From Chitinophagaceae bacterium (GTDB lineage Bacteria; Bacteroidota; Bacteroidia; Chitinophagales; Chitinophagaceae): a stretch of DNA of 19,599 nt. Position numbers and translations under genes: made by a program. Below the pieces are notes generated by a model that worked only from the letters and a program-made list of their open reading frames with translations, had not been told where the DNA came from and ran no database searches. Below, one piece after another: positions 1 to 7,130 of the stretch. Within the stretch, counting starts at the first letter, position 1. The number at the start of each line of letters is the position of its first letter. The stretch covers positions 1 to 19,599 of the forward strand of contig JALOMC010000012.1 in assembly GCA_025455665.1 (NCBI GenBank), given 5' to 3'.

Positions 1-108
1 CCCGACTTTCCGCCTTTCCGACTTTCGACATGCTCCAGGCTGCACGGTTCTCCTGACTCCCGACTCCCGACTCCGGACTTTCTGACTTTCCGACTTTCCG
101 ACTTTTAT
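1..108. repeat. Tandem 7/8-base GACTCCC / GACTTTCC repeat array, translated in frame
   Basis: On the + strand, copies of the octamer GACTTTCC (about 1-29 and 80-108) flank copies of the heptamer GACTCCC (about 55-76), with a non-repetitive spacer at about 30-53. On the minus strand the array is read without a stop as part of the oxidase gene, giving a Lys/Ser/Gly-rich linker after the iron-sulfur domain. Neither unit length is a multiple of three, so a change in copy number would shift the frame. The array may continue beyond the left edge. Confidence 0.8.
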
Positions 109-2380
109 ACCACCCCCTCAATGTTTGCCGCTGCAAAGTGGGCATGCTGCGCTCTGGCGCAAAGCCGCTCAGCTTTTTTACCAATGTGCTGATGCCGGGG
201 GCGGTCATAAAAAAGTTGTACGCTGCCGGGAAAATGGAACCCAGCTGTGCACTCTTTGTAAAATTGGCAATCAGCCGGCTGCGCAGCGGTACGCCATTGG
301 CATCGTAGTAGTGTTGCAAAAACTCAGCTTTCAGCTTGGCCACGTCCACATTGCTGGGGCACTCGCCCTTGCAGCCCTTGCAGCTCAGGCACAGGTCCAT
401 CACTTCTTTGATCTCTTCATGGTCAAAGCGGTTCACCTTGTTGCTGTGCGTCAAAAACTCTCGCAAAATATTGGCCCGGGCCCGGGTGGTATCCTTCTCA
501 TTTCGCGTAGCCATGAAAGAGGGGCACATGGTGCCGCCACTGAGGTGCGTTTTGCGACAGTCGCCGCTGCCATTGCACTGCTCGGCGTGCTGCAGCACAT
601 CCTGGTTGTGGTAGCGGAAGATGGTATTGAATGTAGGCGTTTGCTGCCCCGGCTCGTAGCGCAGCATGCTGTTCATGCTGGGCGTGTCTACTATTTTATT
701 CGGGTTGAAGATGTTTTGCGGATCCCAGGTGTACTTCAGCTGGCGCAGCAGCTCGTAGTTGTGCTGGCCTATCATCTGCGGAATGAATTCGCCCCGCAGG
801 CGGCCATCACCGTGCTCGCCACTCAGCGAGCCATTGTACTTTTTTACCAGCGTGGCTATTTCTTCTGCTATTACCCTGAAAAGGCGGTTGCCTTCTTCGG
901 TTTTCAGGTTGATGATGGGCCGCAGGTGCAGCTCGCCACTGCCGGCATGTGCATAGTGCACACTGTACAGGCCGTGCTTTTTCAAAATCTCGTTGAAGTC
1001 GCGGATATAGGCCGGCAGGTCGTTCACATCTACTGCCGTGTCTTCTATCACGGGTACAGCTTTTTCATCGCCGGGCAAATTGCCGAGTAATCCCAGACCA
1101 GCCTTGCGCAGCGTCCAGATCTTCTTGCAATCATCGCCGTACAGCACCGGAAAATGATAACCGAGGCCGGCTGCCCGCATATCGGCTTCTACCTGTTGGC
1201 AAATGGCGGCTATTTCTTCGCGGGTGTTGCGGGCATACTCCACCACCAGGATGGCGCCGGGATCGCCCTGCACAAAAAAGCGGTTCTTGCGCTGCTCAAT
1301 ATTGTCCTTGGTGCATTCCAGTATGTAGTGGTCAATCAGCTCGCTGGCGCTGGGTTGGTATTTCAGCGCTATCAGGTTGGCCCGCAGGCTCTCGTCAATG
1401 GTATTGAAATGCACACATAGCAGGCCGGTTTCGCGGGGCGGCAGCTCGTTTACGTGCAGTTTTATTTCGGTAATGAAGCACAGGGTGCCTTCGCTGCCTG
1501 CTATCAGCGAACAAAAGTTGAAATCGGGGCCACCGGCAGTAAAGGGTGCCATTTCTACCAGCAGGTCGATGGCGTAGCCGGTATTGCGGCGTTCAATGCT
1601 TTTTTTGGGAAACTGTCGGCGGATTTCATTTTGGTTGGCTTCCACACTCAGCATGCTGCGCACCTGCCTGTACACGGTTCCTTCCAGTGTGGGCAGTTCG
1701 CATTTGGCATGAAACTCGTCGAGGCTCAGGGTGCCAAATACCACTTCGCTGCCATCGCTCAGCAGGCAGGTTACTTCCAGCAGGTGGTCGCGGGTGCTGC
1801 CATACACTACGCTGTTGCTGCCGCAGCTGTTGTTGCCCACCATGCCGCCTATCATGGCCCGGTTGGCCGTGCTGGTTTCGGGGCCAAAAAACAAGCCATG
1901 CGGCTTCAGGTACATGTTCAGCTCATCGCGGATGACGCCGGGCTGCACCTGTACCCATTTTTCGGAGCTGTTCAGCTCCAGTATTTGGGTAAAATGCTTG
2001 CTCACATCTACCACAATACCGGGGCCCACTACCTGACCGGCCAGGCTGGTACCGGCGGTGCGGGGTATAAGGCTGGTGCCGTGCTGGCGGGCAAACTGTA
2101 TGAGCCGGATGAGGTCGTGGTGGGTTTGGGGAATGGCCACGGCCAGCGGCATTTCGCGGTACGCCGAGGCATCGGTGGCGTACAAAATGCGCATGGTGTG
2201 GTCGAAGTACAACTCGCCCTGCAGCTGCTGCGCCAGCTGGCGCAATTGGTCCGTCAATGGTTGGCTCACGTCGGTTTCTGTATTGTAGGAGGCAGGCAAG
2301 CCCGGCGAAAATACTGGCAATGGGCCGAACCACCCCAAAATGTGGAGCCTGCCGGCAGCGGCGGCAAGCCATGCCCGCAT
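1..2380 (-). CDS. FAD-linked oxidase / [4Fe-4S] oxidoreductase (YdiJ-like), 3' end outside window
   Basis: The reverse strand stays open from about 2410 to the left edge, giving about 793 residues with no stop. From the ATG at 2380: a GlcD-type FAD-binding domain at about residues 55-240 (PRTAGTSLAGQ and GGMVGNNSCGS motifs), an FAD-oxidase C-terminal domain at about 270-560 with SGEHGDGR near residue 520, then a ferredoxin-like region with C602/C608/C619-P and the full CxxCxxCxxxCP motif C664/C667/C670/C674. This is the arrangement of E. coli YdiJ (about 1,000 residues), a family of FAD/Fe-S 2-hydroxyacid dehydrogenases that pass electrons to a membrane acceptor. The remaining roughly 200 residues, expected to hold the CCG domain, lie outside. 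The start is uncertain: ATG 2410 and GTG 2269 are also in frame, and family members usually begin close to the LRQLAQQLQG segment, which favours a short N-terminus. The substrate cannot be read from sequence. The gene is divergent from tatC. Confidence 0.9.
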   Translation of the reverse strand, partial: MRAWLAAAAGRLHILGWFGPLPVFSPGLPASYNTETDVSQPLTDQLRQLAQQLQGELYFDHTMRILYATDASAYREMPLAVAIPQTHHDLIRLIQFARQHGTSLIPRTAGTSLAGQVVGPGIVVDVSKHFTQILELNSSEKWVQVQPGVIRDELNMYLKPHGLFFGPETSTANRAMIGGMVGNNSCGSNSVVYGSTRDHLLEVTCLLSDGSEVVFGTLSLDEFHAKCELPTLEGTVYRQVRSMLSVEANQNEIRRQFPKKSIERRNTGYAIDLLVEMAPFTAGGPDFNFCSLIAGSEGTLCFITEIKLHVNELPPRETGLLCVHFNTIDESLRANLIALKYQPSASELIDHYILECTKDNIEQRKNRFFVQGDPGAILVVEYARNTREEIAAICQQVEADMRAAGLGYHFPVLYGDDCKKIWTLRKAGLGLLGNLPGDEKAVPVIEDTAVDVNDLPAYIRDFNEILKKHGLYSVHYAHAGSGELHLRPIINLKTEEGNRLFRVIAEEIATLVKKYNGSLSGEHGDGRLRGEFIPQMIGQHNYELLRQLKYTWDPQNIFNPNKIVDTPSMNSMLRYEPGQQTPTFNTIFRYHNQDVLQHAEQCNGSGDCRKTHLSGGTMCPSFMATRNEKDTTRARANILREFLTHSNKVNRFDHEEIKEVMDLCLSCKGCKGECPSNVDVAKLKAEFLQHYYDANGVPLRSRLIANFTKSAQLGSIFPAAYNFFMTAPGISTLVKKLSGFAPERSMPTLQRQTLRGWYKSRKVGKSESPESGVGSQENRAAWSMSKVGKAESR

Positions 2381-2392
2381 GTCCCCATTCCT

Positions 2393-2400
2393 TACCTTTG
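2393..2400 (+). promoter_or_regulatory. Candidate -7 box for tatC
   Basis: TACCTTTG is an exact match to the Bacteroidota -7 consensus TAnnTTTG. It lies 31 bases before the GTG start of tatC, which would leave a leader of about 25 bases. No TTTG was found at the usual -33 distance, so support is partial. If correct, it lies close to or inside the 5' end of the divergent oxidase gene. Confidence 0.45.
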
Positions 2401-2431
2401 GCCACCTCATAAAAAATACGAGTAGCAAGCT

Positions 2432-3298
2432 GTGGCGCTGAAAATACTGGAGTGGAGAAAAGCCAATACCGGCGATGATGCCGAGATGAGCTTTGTAGAT
2501 CATTTGGAGGAGCTGCGCTGGCACGTGGTGCGGGCCTTGTTGGCCATTATCATTTGTGCGGTGGTAGTGTTTGTGTACATCGATGAGGTGATGGATGTAG
2601 TGATTTTTGGCCCCATCGAAAAAGGATTTGTGACCTATAGCTGGCTGTGCAAGGTGGGCAACCAGCTGGGCATGGGCGATGCGCTATGCCTGCCCGCCCC
2701 CGATGTGCAAATGCAAACCACCACATTTGGCGGCCAGTTTATCAGCAGCATTACCATTGCTTTTGTGTGCGGCGTCATTGTAGCGTTTCCCTACGTGTTT
2801 TGGGAGCTGTGGCGCTTTGTAAAGCCTGCCCTGAAGCCCAGCGAGCTGAAGAACACCCGCGGCGCTATCTTTTTTGTCACCTTCTTTTTCCTGCTGGGGG
2901 TGGCTTTTGGGTACTTTTTGCTGGCACCTTTTACGTTCAGCTTTCTGGCCAATTATAAAATTGGCACCCACAACATCATTGAAACCAAGCCGGTACTCAA
3001 TGATTATATCGACAACCTGGTAGACATTACGGTGGGCGCCGGCCTGGCCTTTGAGCTGCCGGTGGTGAGCTATGTGCTGACGCGGATCGGCCTCATCACC
3101 CCCCGCTTTTTGCGGGAGTACCGCCGCTATGCCTACGTGGCGCTGCTCATCATTGCTGCCATCATTACGCCCAGTCCCGACTGGATGAGCCAAATGATAG
3201 TGGTGCTGCCGCTGATGGGCCTGTACGAACTGAGCATTGTGATTTCGGCCCGGGTATCACGCAAAATTGTAAAACGGGAAGAAGAAGAGTGGAGCTAA
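2432..3298 (+). CDS. tatC: Sec-independent protein translocase TatC
   Basis: Inner-membrane core of the twin-arginine translocase, which binds the RR signal peptides of folded, often cofactor-loaded, exported proteins. The 288 residues contain about six membrane spans and the N-terminal family motif DHLEELRWH, whose E27 aligns with the signal-binding Glu of E. coli TatC. A second conserved Glu lies in the WRFVKPALKPSELKN loop after span 2. The protein carries an extended first periplasmic loop (about residues 55-95), which I recall as common in Bacteroidota TatC. The GTG start at 2432 is used; ATG 2486 (MSFVDHLEEL) is a shorter alternative that keeps the core. No tatA/B gene is in the window. 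A small membrane protein and rpiB follow on the same strand. Confidence 0.95.
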   Translation: MALKILEWRKANTGDDAEMSFVDHLEELRWHVVRALLAIIICAVVVFVYIDEVMDVVIFGPIEKGFVTYSWLCKVGNQLGMGDALCLPAPDVQMQTTTFGGQFISSITIAFVCGVIVAFPYVFWELWRFVKPALKPSELKNTRGAIFFVTFFFLLGVAFGYFLLAPFTFSFLANYKIGTHNIIETKPVLNDYIDNLVDITVGAGLAFELPVVSYVLTRIGLITPRFLREYRRYAYVALLIIAAIITPSPDWMSQMIVVLPLMGLYELSIVISARVSRKIVKREEEEWS

Positions 3299-3347
3299 GC
3301 CCCGTGGCAGGCAAATACCGATGCTTGCAGCTCTAAGATGCTTTGCT

Positions 3348-3605
3348 ATGACAGGTAAAAAATTCGATATCAAAAAGTGGCTGCTACAGGCCGTACTGGC
3401 TTTCTTCGGGCTGTTTGTCGTTGGTTTTTTCATTGAAGTGGTCTACCTCGTGGCGAAGGGTCAACCGTTTCAGGAGGCCTGGCAGCGCTACCTGGCAGAG
3501 TCGCTCAGTACCACCCGCCTTATCAGCCGCGGTATTATAGCGCTGGGTATCAGCTTGTATTTCATGTTTCGTTCGCCGCAGCGGGGCCGCCGCCAAAGCG
3601 ATTGA
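3348..3605 (+). CDS. Small hypothetical membrane protein between tatC and rpiB
   Basis: An 85-residue product from ATG 3348 (MTGKKFDIKK...). A start at 3321 would add nine residues without the look of a normal N-terminus. It has a basic N-terminus, one clear hydrophobic span at about residues 13-35 (LLQAVLAFFGLFVVGFFIEV), a middle segment with QPFQEAWQRYLAESLS, a second weaker span at about 60-75 and a basic tail ending RGRRQSD. I do not recognise the family. It lies 49 bases after tatC and 43 before rpiB on the same strand, so co-transcription is likely. No function can be assigned from sequence; it is too small and lacks the features of TatA/B. Confidence 0.7.
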   Translation: MTGKKFDIKKWLLQAVLAFFGLFVVGFFIEVVYLVAKGQPFQEAWQRYLAESLSTTRLISRGIIALGISLYFMFRSPQRGRRQSD

Positions 3606-3648
3606 TCCTCTTTCCTCTTTCTTCATCCGCCTTTTCAACCTACCGATT

Positions 3649-4098
3649 ATGCAGTTCAATACACAGCTTCCCATTGCCATTGGTGCCGACCATGCCGGTG
3701 TAGAATACAAAGACGCCACGGTGCAGTGGCTGAAAGAAAAAGGCTTTGAGGTGCTCGACTTTGGCACCCACGGCAGCAGCTCGGTCGATTACCCCGATTT
3801 TGCACATCCCACGGCTTTGGCGGTAGAAGAGGGGCGGGCTGCTTTCGGTATTTTATACTGCGGCAGTGCCAATGGGGTAGCCATTACGGCCAATAAGCAC
3901 CAGGGCGTACGAGCGGCCCTCTGCTGGCAAAAGGAGGTGGCCGAACTGGCCCGCCAGCACAACAATGCCAATGTAATTTGCATGCCGGCCCGCTTTGTGG
4001 CCTTGCCGTATGCACTGCAAATGCTGGAGCTATTTATGAATACTGCTTTTGAAGGCGGCCGCCACGCCAACCGGGTGGGTAAAATAGGCTGTGCTTAG
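3649..4098 (+). CDS. rpiB: Ribose-5-phosphate isomerase B
   Basis: A 149-residue RpiB/LacAB-type isomerase that interconverts ribose-5-phosphate and ribulose-5-phosphate in the non-oxidative pentose phosphate pathway, in the cytoplasm. Visible family signatures are the N-terminal GADHAG loop (D13, H14), the catalytic cysteine C71 in YCGSANG, the ANKHQGVRAALC segment and the acid/base H104 in HNNANVI. The spacing matches C66/H99 of E. coli RpiB. The length is normal. It is probably the last gene of the tatC transcript. Its TAG stop overlaps the TAA stop of the convergent gene on the other strand (4095-4098). Confidence 0.95.
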   Translation: MQFNTQLPIAIGADHAGVEYKDATVQWLKEKGFEVLDFGTHGSSSVDYPDFAHPTALAVEEGRAAFGILYCGSANGVAITANKHQGVRAALCWQKEVAELARQHNNANVICMPARFVALPYALQMLELFMNTAFEGGRHANRVGKIGCA

Positions 4099-4844
4099 GG
4101 CGCCTCGGCGCTGGCCTTGCGGGCTGCCCCTACATCAAACGTGAGCCGAAAGCCCAGCGATAGCTGCGGTATCACCAGCCTGCTATAGTCAAAATCGAAC
4201 AGCAGCCAGTTGGTAGTGATAGGTACCTGTGCATCGGGCGGTAGCAGCGGCAGGTGGTTTCGCCAGCGGATGCCCAGCCCCAGCCAGTTTTCAATGGTTG
4301 TTTTTCCCTGTGGGTGCACACTGTACACCAGGCCTATTTTAGCTTCTGCTGTCCATACCTGTTTGCGGCTGTACACCTGCATCAGCTCTTCGTAGGCAGG
4401 TACGCCATTTACCACCCCACGGCCTATCCACTGCTCGCCATCGTCGTAGCGTACGCCTTTGTAGGTCAGGTCGGTATCTACAAATGCTGCTGGCCTGCGG
4501 CCGAAGTAAAACCGGTGGCCGGCCCGGCCGATAATGCCCCGGGCACTTGTGATGCCTCCATCGTTTTGCTGTCCCATGGTAGAGGCAAACACATAGCCCA
4601 GGTCGGCAAACACTGCCCGGCGCTGCCGATACACGTACTCCAACCCGCCAGTCAGGTTCATATCAAATACATTGAGCAAGCCGAGCGGCTGCCAGCGCAG
4701 CTTCAGCTGGTTGGCCTGGTAGGGCTTGTCGTAGCGTTCGTCGTGGCGCAGCCGGGGGCGGTTGTCCTGCCGCACATTCATAGTTTGGCTATGGGCTACG
4801 GTGGCCAGGGCAGCAGCGTACAGCAGCAAGTACAGTTTTCTCAT
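4095..4844 (-). CDS. Predicted outer-membrane beta-barrel protein
   Basis: A 249-residue protein with a Sec signal peptide (MRKLYLLLYAAALATVAHSQ) followed by alternating amphipathic strands such as GGLEYVYRQRRAVFADLGYV and a Phe-ending final strand (LSLGFRLTFDV), which is typical of small outer-membrane barrels of the DUF3575 or porin-like kind. There is no TonB box, plug domain or catalytic motif. Its ATG comes one base after the stop of the upstream lipoprotein gene, so translational coupling is likely and the barrel probably works with that lipoprotein. The ligand is unknown. Its stop overlaps that of rpiB by four bases on opposite strands. Confidence 0.75.
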   Translation of the reverse strand: MRKLYLLLYAAALATVAHSQTMNVRQDNRPRLRHDERYDKPYQANQLKLRWQPLGLLNVFDMNLTGGLEYVYRQRRAVFADLGYVFASTMGQQNDGGITSARGIIGRAGHRFYFGRRPAAFVDTDLTYKGVRYDDGEQWIGRGVVNGVPAYEELMQVYSRKQVWTAEAKIGLVYSVHPQGKTTIENWLGLGIRWRNHLPLLPPDAQVPITTNWLLFDFDYSRLVIPQLSLGFRLTFDVGAARKASAEAP

Positions 4845-4845
4845 G

Positions 4846-5604
4846 TCAAATCACACTCAGCTGCCGGGGATTGGCGGGGTTGGAAATATCGTACACGAGG
4901 GTACCGCGACTCGTCCAGCAAAACAGCAGCTGACCGTAGGGTACCACATCTAAAAAGCGGCCATGCGTTTCGCTCAGGCTGCTCAGCAAGCGGGGATTGT
5001 AGGCATTTTTAATATTGAAAAGCTGCAGGCCGCCGGCATCGCACACATACAGCACAGTATCGGCATAGCCCAGCCCAAACGGTGCCTGCAGCGGCACGGC
5101 AGCCCGCTGTTGGGGTTTCAGTATGTTTTTAATGTCGTACACCGCCAGTATGCTTTGCACACCGCCACACTCAGCATTGCTGCGCAGGGTGGCAAAAGCT
5201 ACCGTGTCTTTGGCAACTACAGGATCGCAGCGGCGCAGCACGGTAGGGCTGATGGCCTCACTCAGTTTGGCTGGCTGTGCGGGGTTGGCAAGGCTGAAAA
5301 TGTGCACCACACTGGTGCTGCCTATAAACAGCTTATCGCCAAACGGGAAAATGGTCTCTATCTCGAAGCCTACATTTTGCACGCTGGTAATGACCGGGTT
5401 GGCAGGATTGCTCAGCTGGTAGGTGGTGAGCTTTTGGGCATCTACCGTGTACAGGTATTGGCCGGCAATAGCAAAGCGGGCAGTGCTGCCGCCTTTGCCC
5501 TGGGTGGTAGCGGCCGATTGCTGAACGTCGCCGGCCTTCTCGCAGCCCGGTAAGCCCAGGCTGGCAGCCAGCAGCAGCAGGCAAAGGCGAAAAAAATGGT
5601 TCAT
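4846..5604 (-). CDS. LVIVD-repeat lipoprotein (C-terminal-half type)
   Basis: A 252-residue product from ATG 5604. That start gives a clean lipoprotein signal, MNHFFRLCLLLLAASLGLPGC, with lipobox LPGC; earlier ATGs only add a non-signal extension. The mature part begins with a QGKGGSTARFAI segment and contains repeated beta-propeller-like units built on 'YDI.N...P' (YQLSNPANP, FSLANPAQP, YDIKNILKP, FNIKNAYNP, YDISNPANP), the hallmark of LVIVD repeats. These are surface or periplasmic lipoproteins of unknown function. From memory, Bacteroidota LVIVD proteins run to about 420 residues, and this one corresponds to their C-terminal part; the upstream gene corresponds to the N-terminal part. It sits 47 bases after that gene and one base before the outer-membrane barrel gene. 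Confidence 0.8.
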   Translation of the reverse strand: MNHFFRLCLLLLAASLGLPGCEKAGDVQQSAATTQGKGGSTARFAIAGQYLYTVDAQKLTTYQLSNPANPVITSVQNVGFEIETIFPFGDKLFIGSTSVVHIFSLANPAQPAKLSEAISPTVLRRCDPVVAKDTVAFATLRSNAECGGVQSILAVYDIKNILKPQQRAAVPLQAPFGLGYADTVLYVCDAGGLQLFNIKNAYNPRLLSSLSETHGRFLDVVPYGQLLFCWTSRGTLVYDISNPANPRQLSVI

Positions 5605-5651
5605 GGCGGTTAGTGTTTGCAGTGATGAAACGGCGTGATAGTTATGGTTCT

Positions 5652-6179
5652 TTAGCGACGGCAGCGGACGGCCACATTTTGTTTTTGCTCCCAGCGCACC
5701 ACTACTCCCTTGGAGGGGTCGGGGCACTCAAACGATACGCCAAACAAGGGTGGATACTCCTGATTGGCCGGCGGAAACACTTTTTCAATGCGTTTGACCA
5801 GTGCTGGTCCTCCACTGGCCTGCAGGTTGTACACCAGCAAATCGTCGTAGTTGTTTGTATACAGGTAGCCATTGCTGACGGCCATCTCGGTGCACAGGGG
5901 TATTTTCAAAAAACCCAGCTTGGCCGGTGCTGCCGGGTTGCGCATGTCTATCAGGTGGATGCCCTCGTTCAGCTCGTTTTGCAGCAGCAGGCTGCCATAC
6001 AGGTATATTTTGCCGGCATTTACGGTAGGTCGGGCTGCTTCAAACCCAATGCTATGCAGCTGTGTGGCCTGTGCATACACAGGTACAAAGGCTGTGGATG
6101 GTGGGGGCATGGTATCGTTATTGGTTTGGCAGCCAGCCAGGCCCACCGCCCCAAGCAGTATCCAGGGTATTATCTTCAT
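5652..6179 (-). CDS. LVIVD-repeat lipoprotein (N-terminal-half type)
   Basis: A 175-residue product starting at ATG 6179 (MKIIPWILLGAVGLAGC), which gives a short lipoprotein signal with lipobox LAGC; the upstream ATG at 6191 is possible but less natural. The mature region has TAFVPVYAQATQLHSIGF, GKIYLYGSLLLQNELNEG, the repeat unit IHLIDMRNPAAPAKLGF, and a YLYTNNYDDLLVYNLQ unit, and ends with a Cys-containing tail (SFECPDPS...VRCRR). This matches the N-terminal half of full-length Bacteroidota LVIVD lipoproteins as I recall them and stops where those would continue into the GKGG region. It is followed by a second lipoprotein gene carrying that remainder. The function is unknown. Confidence 0.75.
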   Translation of the reverse strand: MKIIPWILLGAVGLAGCQTNNDTMPPPSTAFVPVYAQATQLHSIGFEAARPTVNAGKIYLYGSLLLQNELNEGIHLIDMRNPAAPAKLGFLKIPLCTEMAVSNGYLYTNNYDDLLVYNLQASGGPALVKRIEKVFPPANQEYPPLFGVSFECPDPSKGVVVRWEQKQNVAVRCRR

Positions 6180-6281
6180 ACTTGCCTGCATTTTTTTTAA
6201 TAGAGCAGGTAAAGCAACACAACGTTGCACCAAACTGTGGGGCAGCGGCAAAAAAAGACAGAAAAAAGACGAAAGAGAGGG

Positions 6282-6374
6282 TTAGCTGATAATAGCAGCT
6301 ACGCTGTAAATAGCAACAAGCAACAGTATAAATACAATAACCAGCGTAGTCACTGGCCTTGAGGACGACTTCAT
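6282..6374 (-). CDS. 30-residue single-span membrane peptide
   Basis: A short ORF read from ATG 6374: MKSSSRPVTT followed by about 18 uninterrupted hydrophobic residues (LVIVFILLLVAIYSVAAI), ending IIS and TAA. The Lys/Arg-bearing N-terminus before a single span predicts N-in topology. Support beyond composition comes from an exact TAGATTTG -7 box 15 bases upstream and from its place as first gene before the LVIVD lipoproteins (102-base gap). It is not homologous to anything I can name. It may be a small regulatory or structural membrane peptide. Confidence 0.55.
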   Translation of the reverse strand: MKSSSRPVTTLVIVFILLLVAIYSVAAIIS

Positions 6375-6389
6375 GAGATGGCGGTTTTT

Positions 6390-6416
6390 CAAATCTATCG
6401 GCATGCAGGTAGCAAA
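6390..6416 (-). promoter_or_regulatory. Candidate promoter for the 30-residue peptide and LVIVD genes
   Basis: On the reverse strand, TTTG (6416-6413) is followed after 15 bases by TAGATTTG (6397-6390), an exact TAnnTTTG -7 box. The gap is a few bases shorter than the usual 17-20. Transcription would begin near 6383, about nine bases before the ATG at 6374. Confidence 0.5.
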
Positions 6417-6476
6417 AGCAGTGCCGAATTGCTCACGGTATGTGAATTGTGTAACAATCAGGTAACAGCACTTGGC

Positions 6477-6998
6477 CTACTTACGAAAACTAAACCATGG
6501 GCGCTGCTGTCGGGTGAGGTTCAGTTTTACCTGACAGCGATCGATATCGCTCTGATAGTCCTTCACCTTTTCGTTGTTCATGGTTTGCAGCAGGGCTTTT
6601 TTGTACCAGCCAATGGCATCGGTATACTGGCCGCGTAGCTCGGCTACCATGCCGTACCGAAAGTATACCCAGCTTTTATCGATGGTGCGGATGCCCAGAC
6701 AGCGATCGAGAAACTCGTGCAGCTCCTCAAATCGCTCCAGATCGACCAGGATGCTGGCCATGTGAAAATAGGGGTGCGGGTACAGCGGGTCGGCCGCTAT
6801 GGCTGCTTTGAAATGGACTTCGGCCTTCTGAAAGTTTTCGAATTGTGTTTTGTATAGCCAGCCCAGCGAGTTATGTGCAGGGGCGTAGTCGGGCTCTTCG
6901 TACAGTATTTCTTCATACTTTCTGAAAGCTTCATGAAAATTGCTGTTCCGGATATCGGCTTCAGCTTCGAGGTATAATTCTTCGGTGCGGGTGTTCAT
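6477..6998 (-). CDS. Tetratricopeptide-repeat protein
   Basis: A 173-residue soluble protein without a signal peptide, made almost entirely of TPR helix pairs. There is one unit at about residues 5-36 (YLEAEADIRNSNFHEAFRKY), one at about 38-71 (PAHNSLGWLYKTQFENFQKA), one at about 73-105 (PYFHMASILVDLERFEEL) and one at about 110-142 (VYFRYGMVAELRGQYTDAIG). The TPR positions W/L-G-Y-A-F-A-P are recognisable, for example the EEPDYAPAH and AADPLYPHP turns. TPR proteins act as protein-interaction scaffolds; the partner is not visible. It follows the CoA-transferase gene on the same strand, but a terminator lies between them, so it probably has its own promoter. Confidence 0.85.
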   Translation of the reverse strand: MNTRTEELYLEAEADIRNSNFHEAFRKYEEILYEEPDYAPAHNSLGWLYKTQFENFQKAEVHFKAAIAADPLYPHPYFHMASILVDLERFEELHEFLDRCLGIRTIDKSWVYFRYGMVAELRGQYTDAIGWYKKALLQTMNNEKVKDYQSDIDRCQVKLNLTRQQRPWFSFRK

Positions 6999-7070
6999 AT
7001 AGTATTAAATGGAGCCTGCCACAAGTAGGCACGGCCTGTAAAGGTGCCGAAAAAAATGTGGGTAGCCCGT

Positions 7071-7100
7071 AAAAAAAGCCCGCTACGGCAAGTAGCAGGC
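7071..7100 (-). terminator. Rho-independent terminator after the CoA-transferase gene
   Basis: On the reverse strand, a 9-bp stem GCCTGCTAC / GTAGCGGGC (one G-U pair) with loop TTGCC is followed directly by seven T. It begins 30 bases after the stop codon of the gene ending at 7131. Confidence 0.9.
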
Positions 7101-7130
7101 AATGTTTGGCAGGCAGTATCCCGGCGCTGC

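Noticed and set aside
1..108. CRISPR array
   Set aside because: The units are only 7-8 bases, directly adjacent and without spacers of constant length.
1923..2405. 160-residue minus-strand ORF at the start of the oxidase
   Set aside because: It is out of frame with the FAD-binding domain reading and is Arg/Pro/His-rich low-information sequence.
125..2425. Long + strand ORFs (125-1090 and 1454-2425) opposite the oxidase
   Set aside because: They are rich in His/Gln/Val/Gly without any domain and lie antisense to an uninterrupted FAD/Fe-S protein with all motifs.
5605..5727. N-terminal extension of the second LVIVD lipoprotein
   Set aside because: The extension would put the lipoprotein signal peptide internally at residue 42; ATG 5604 gives a standard signal and lipobox.
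4254..6285. Several + strand ORFs over the lipoprotein and barrel genes
   Set aside because: Antisense to genes with signal peptides, lipoboxes and repeat motifs; their products show no recognisable features.
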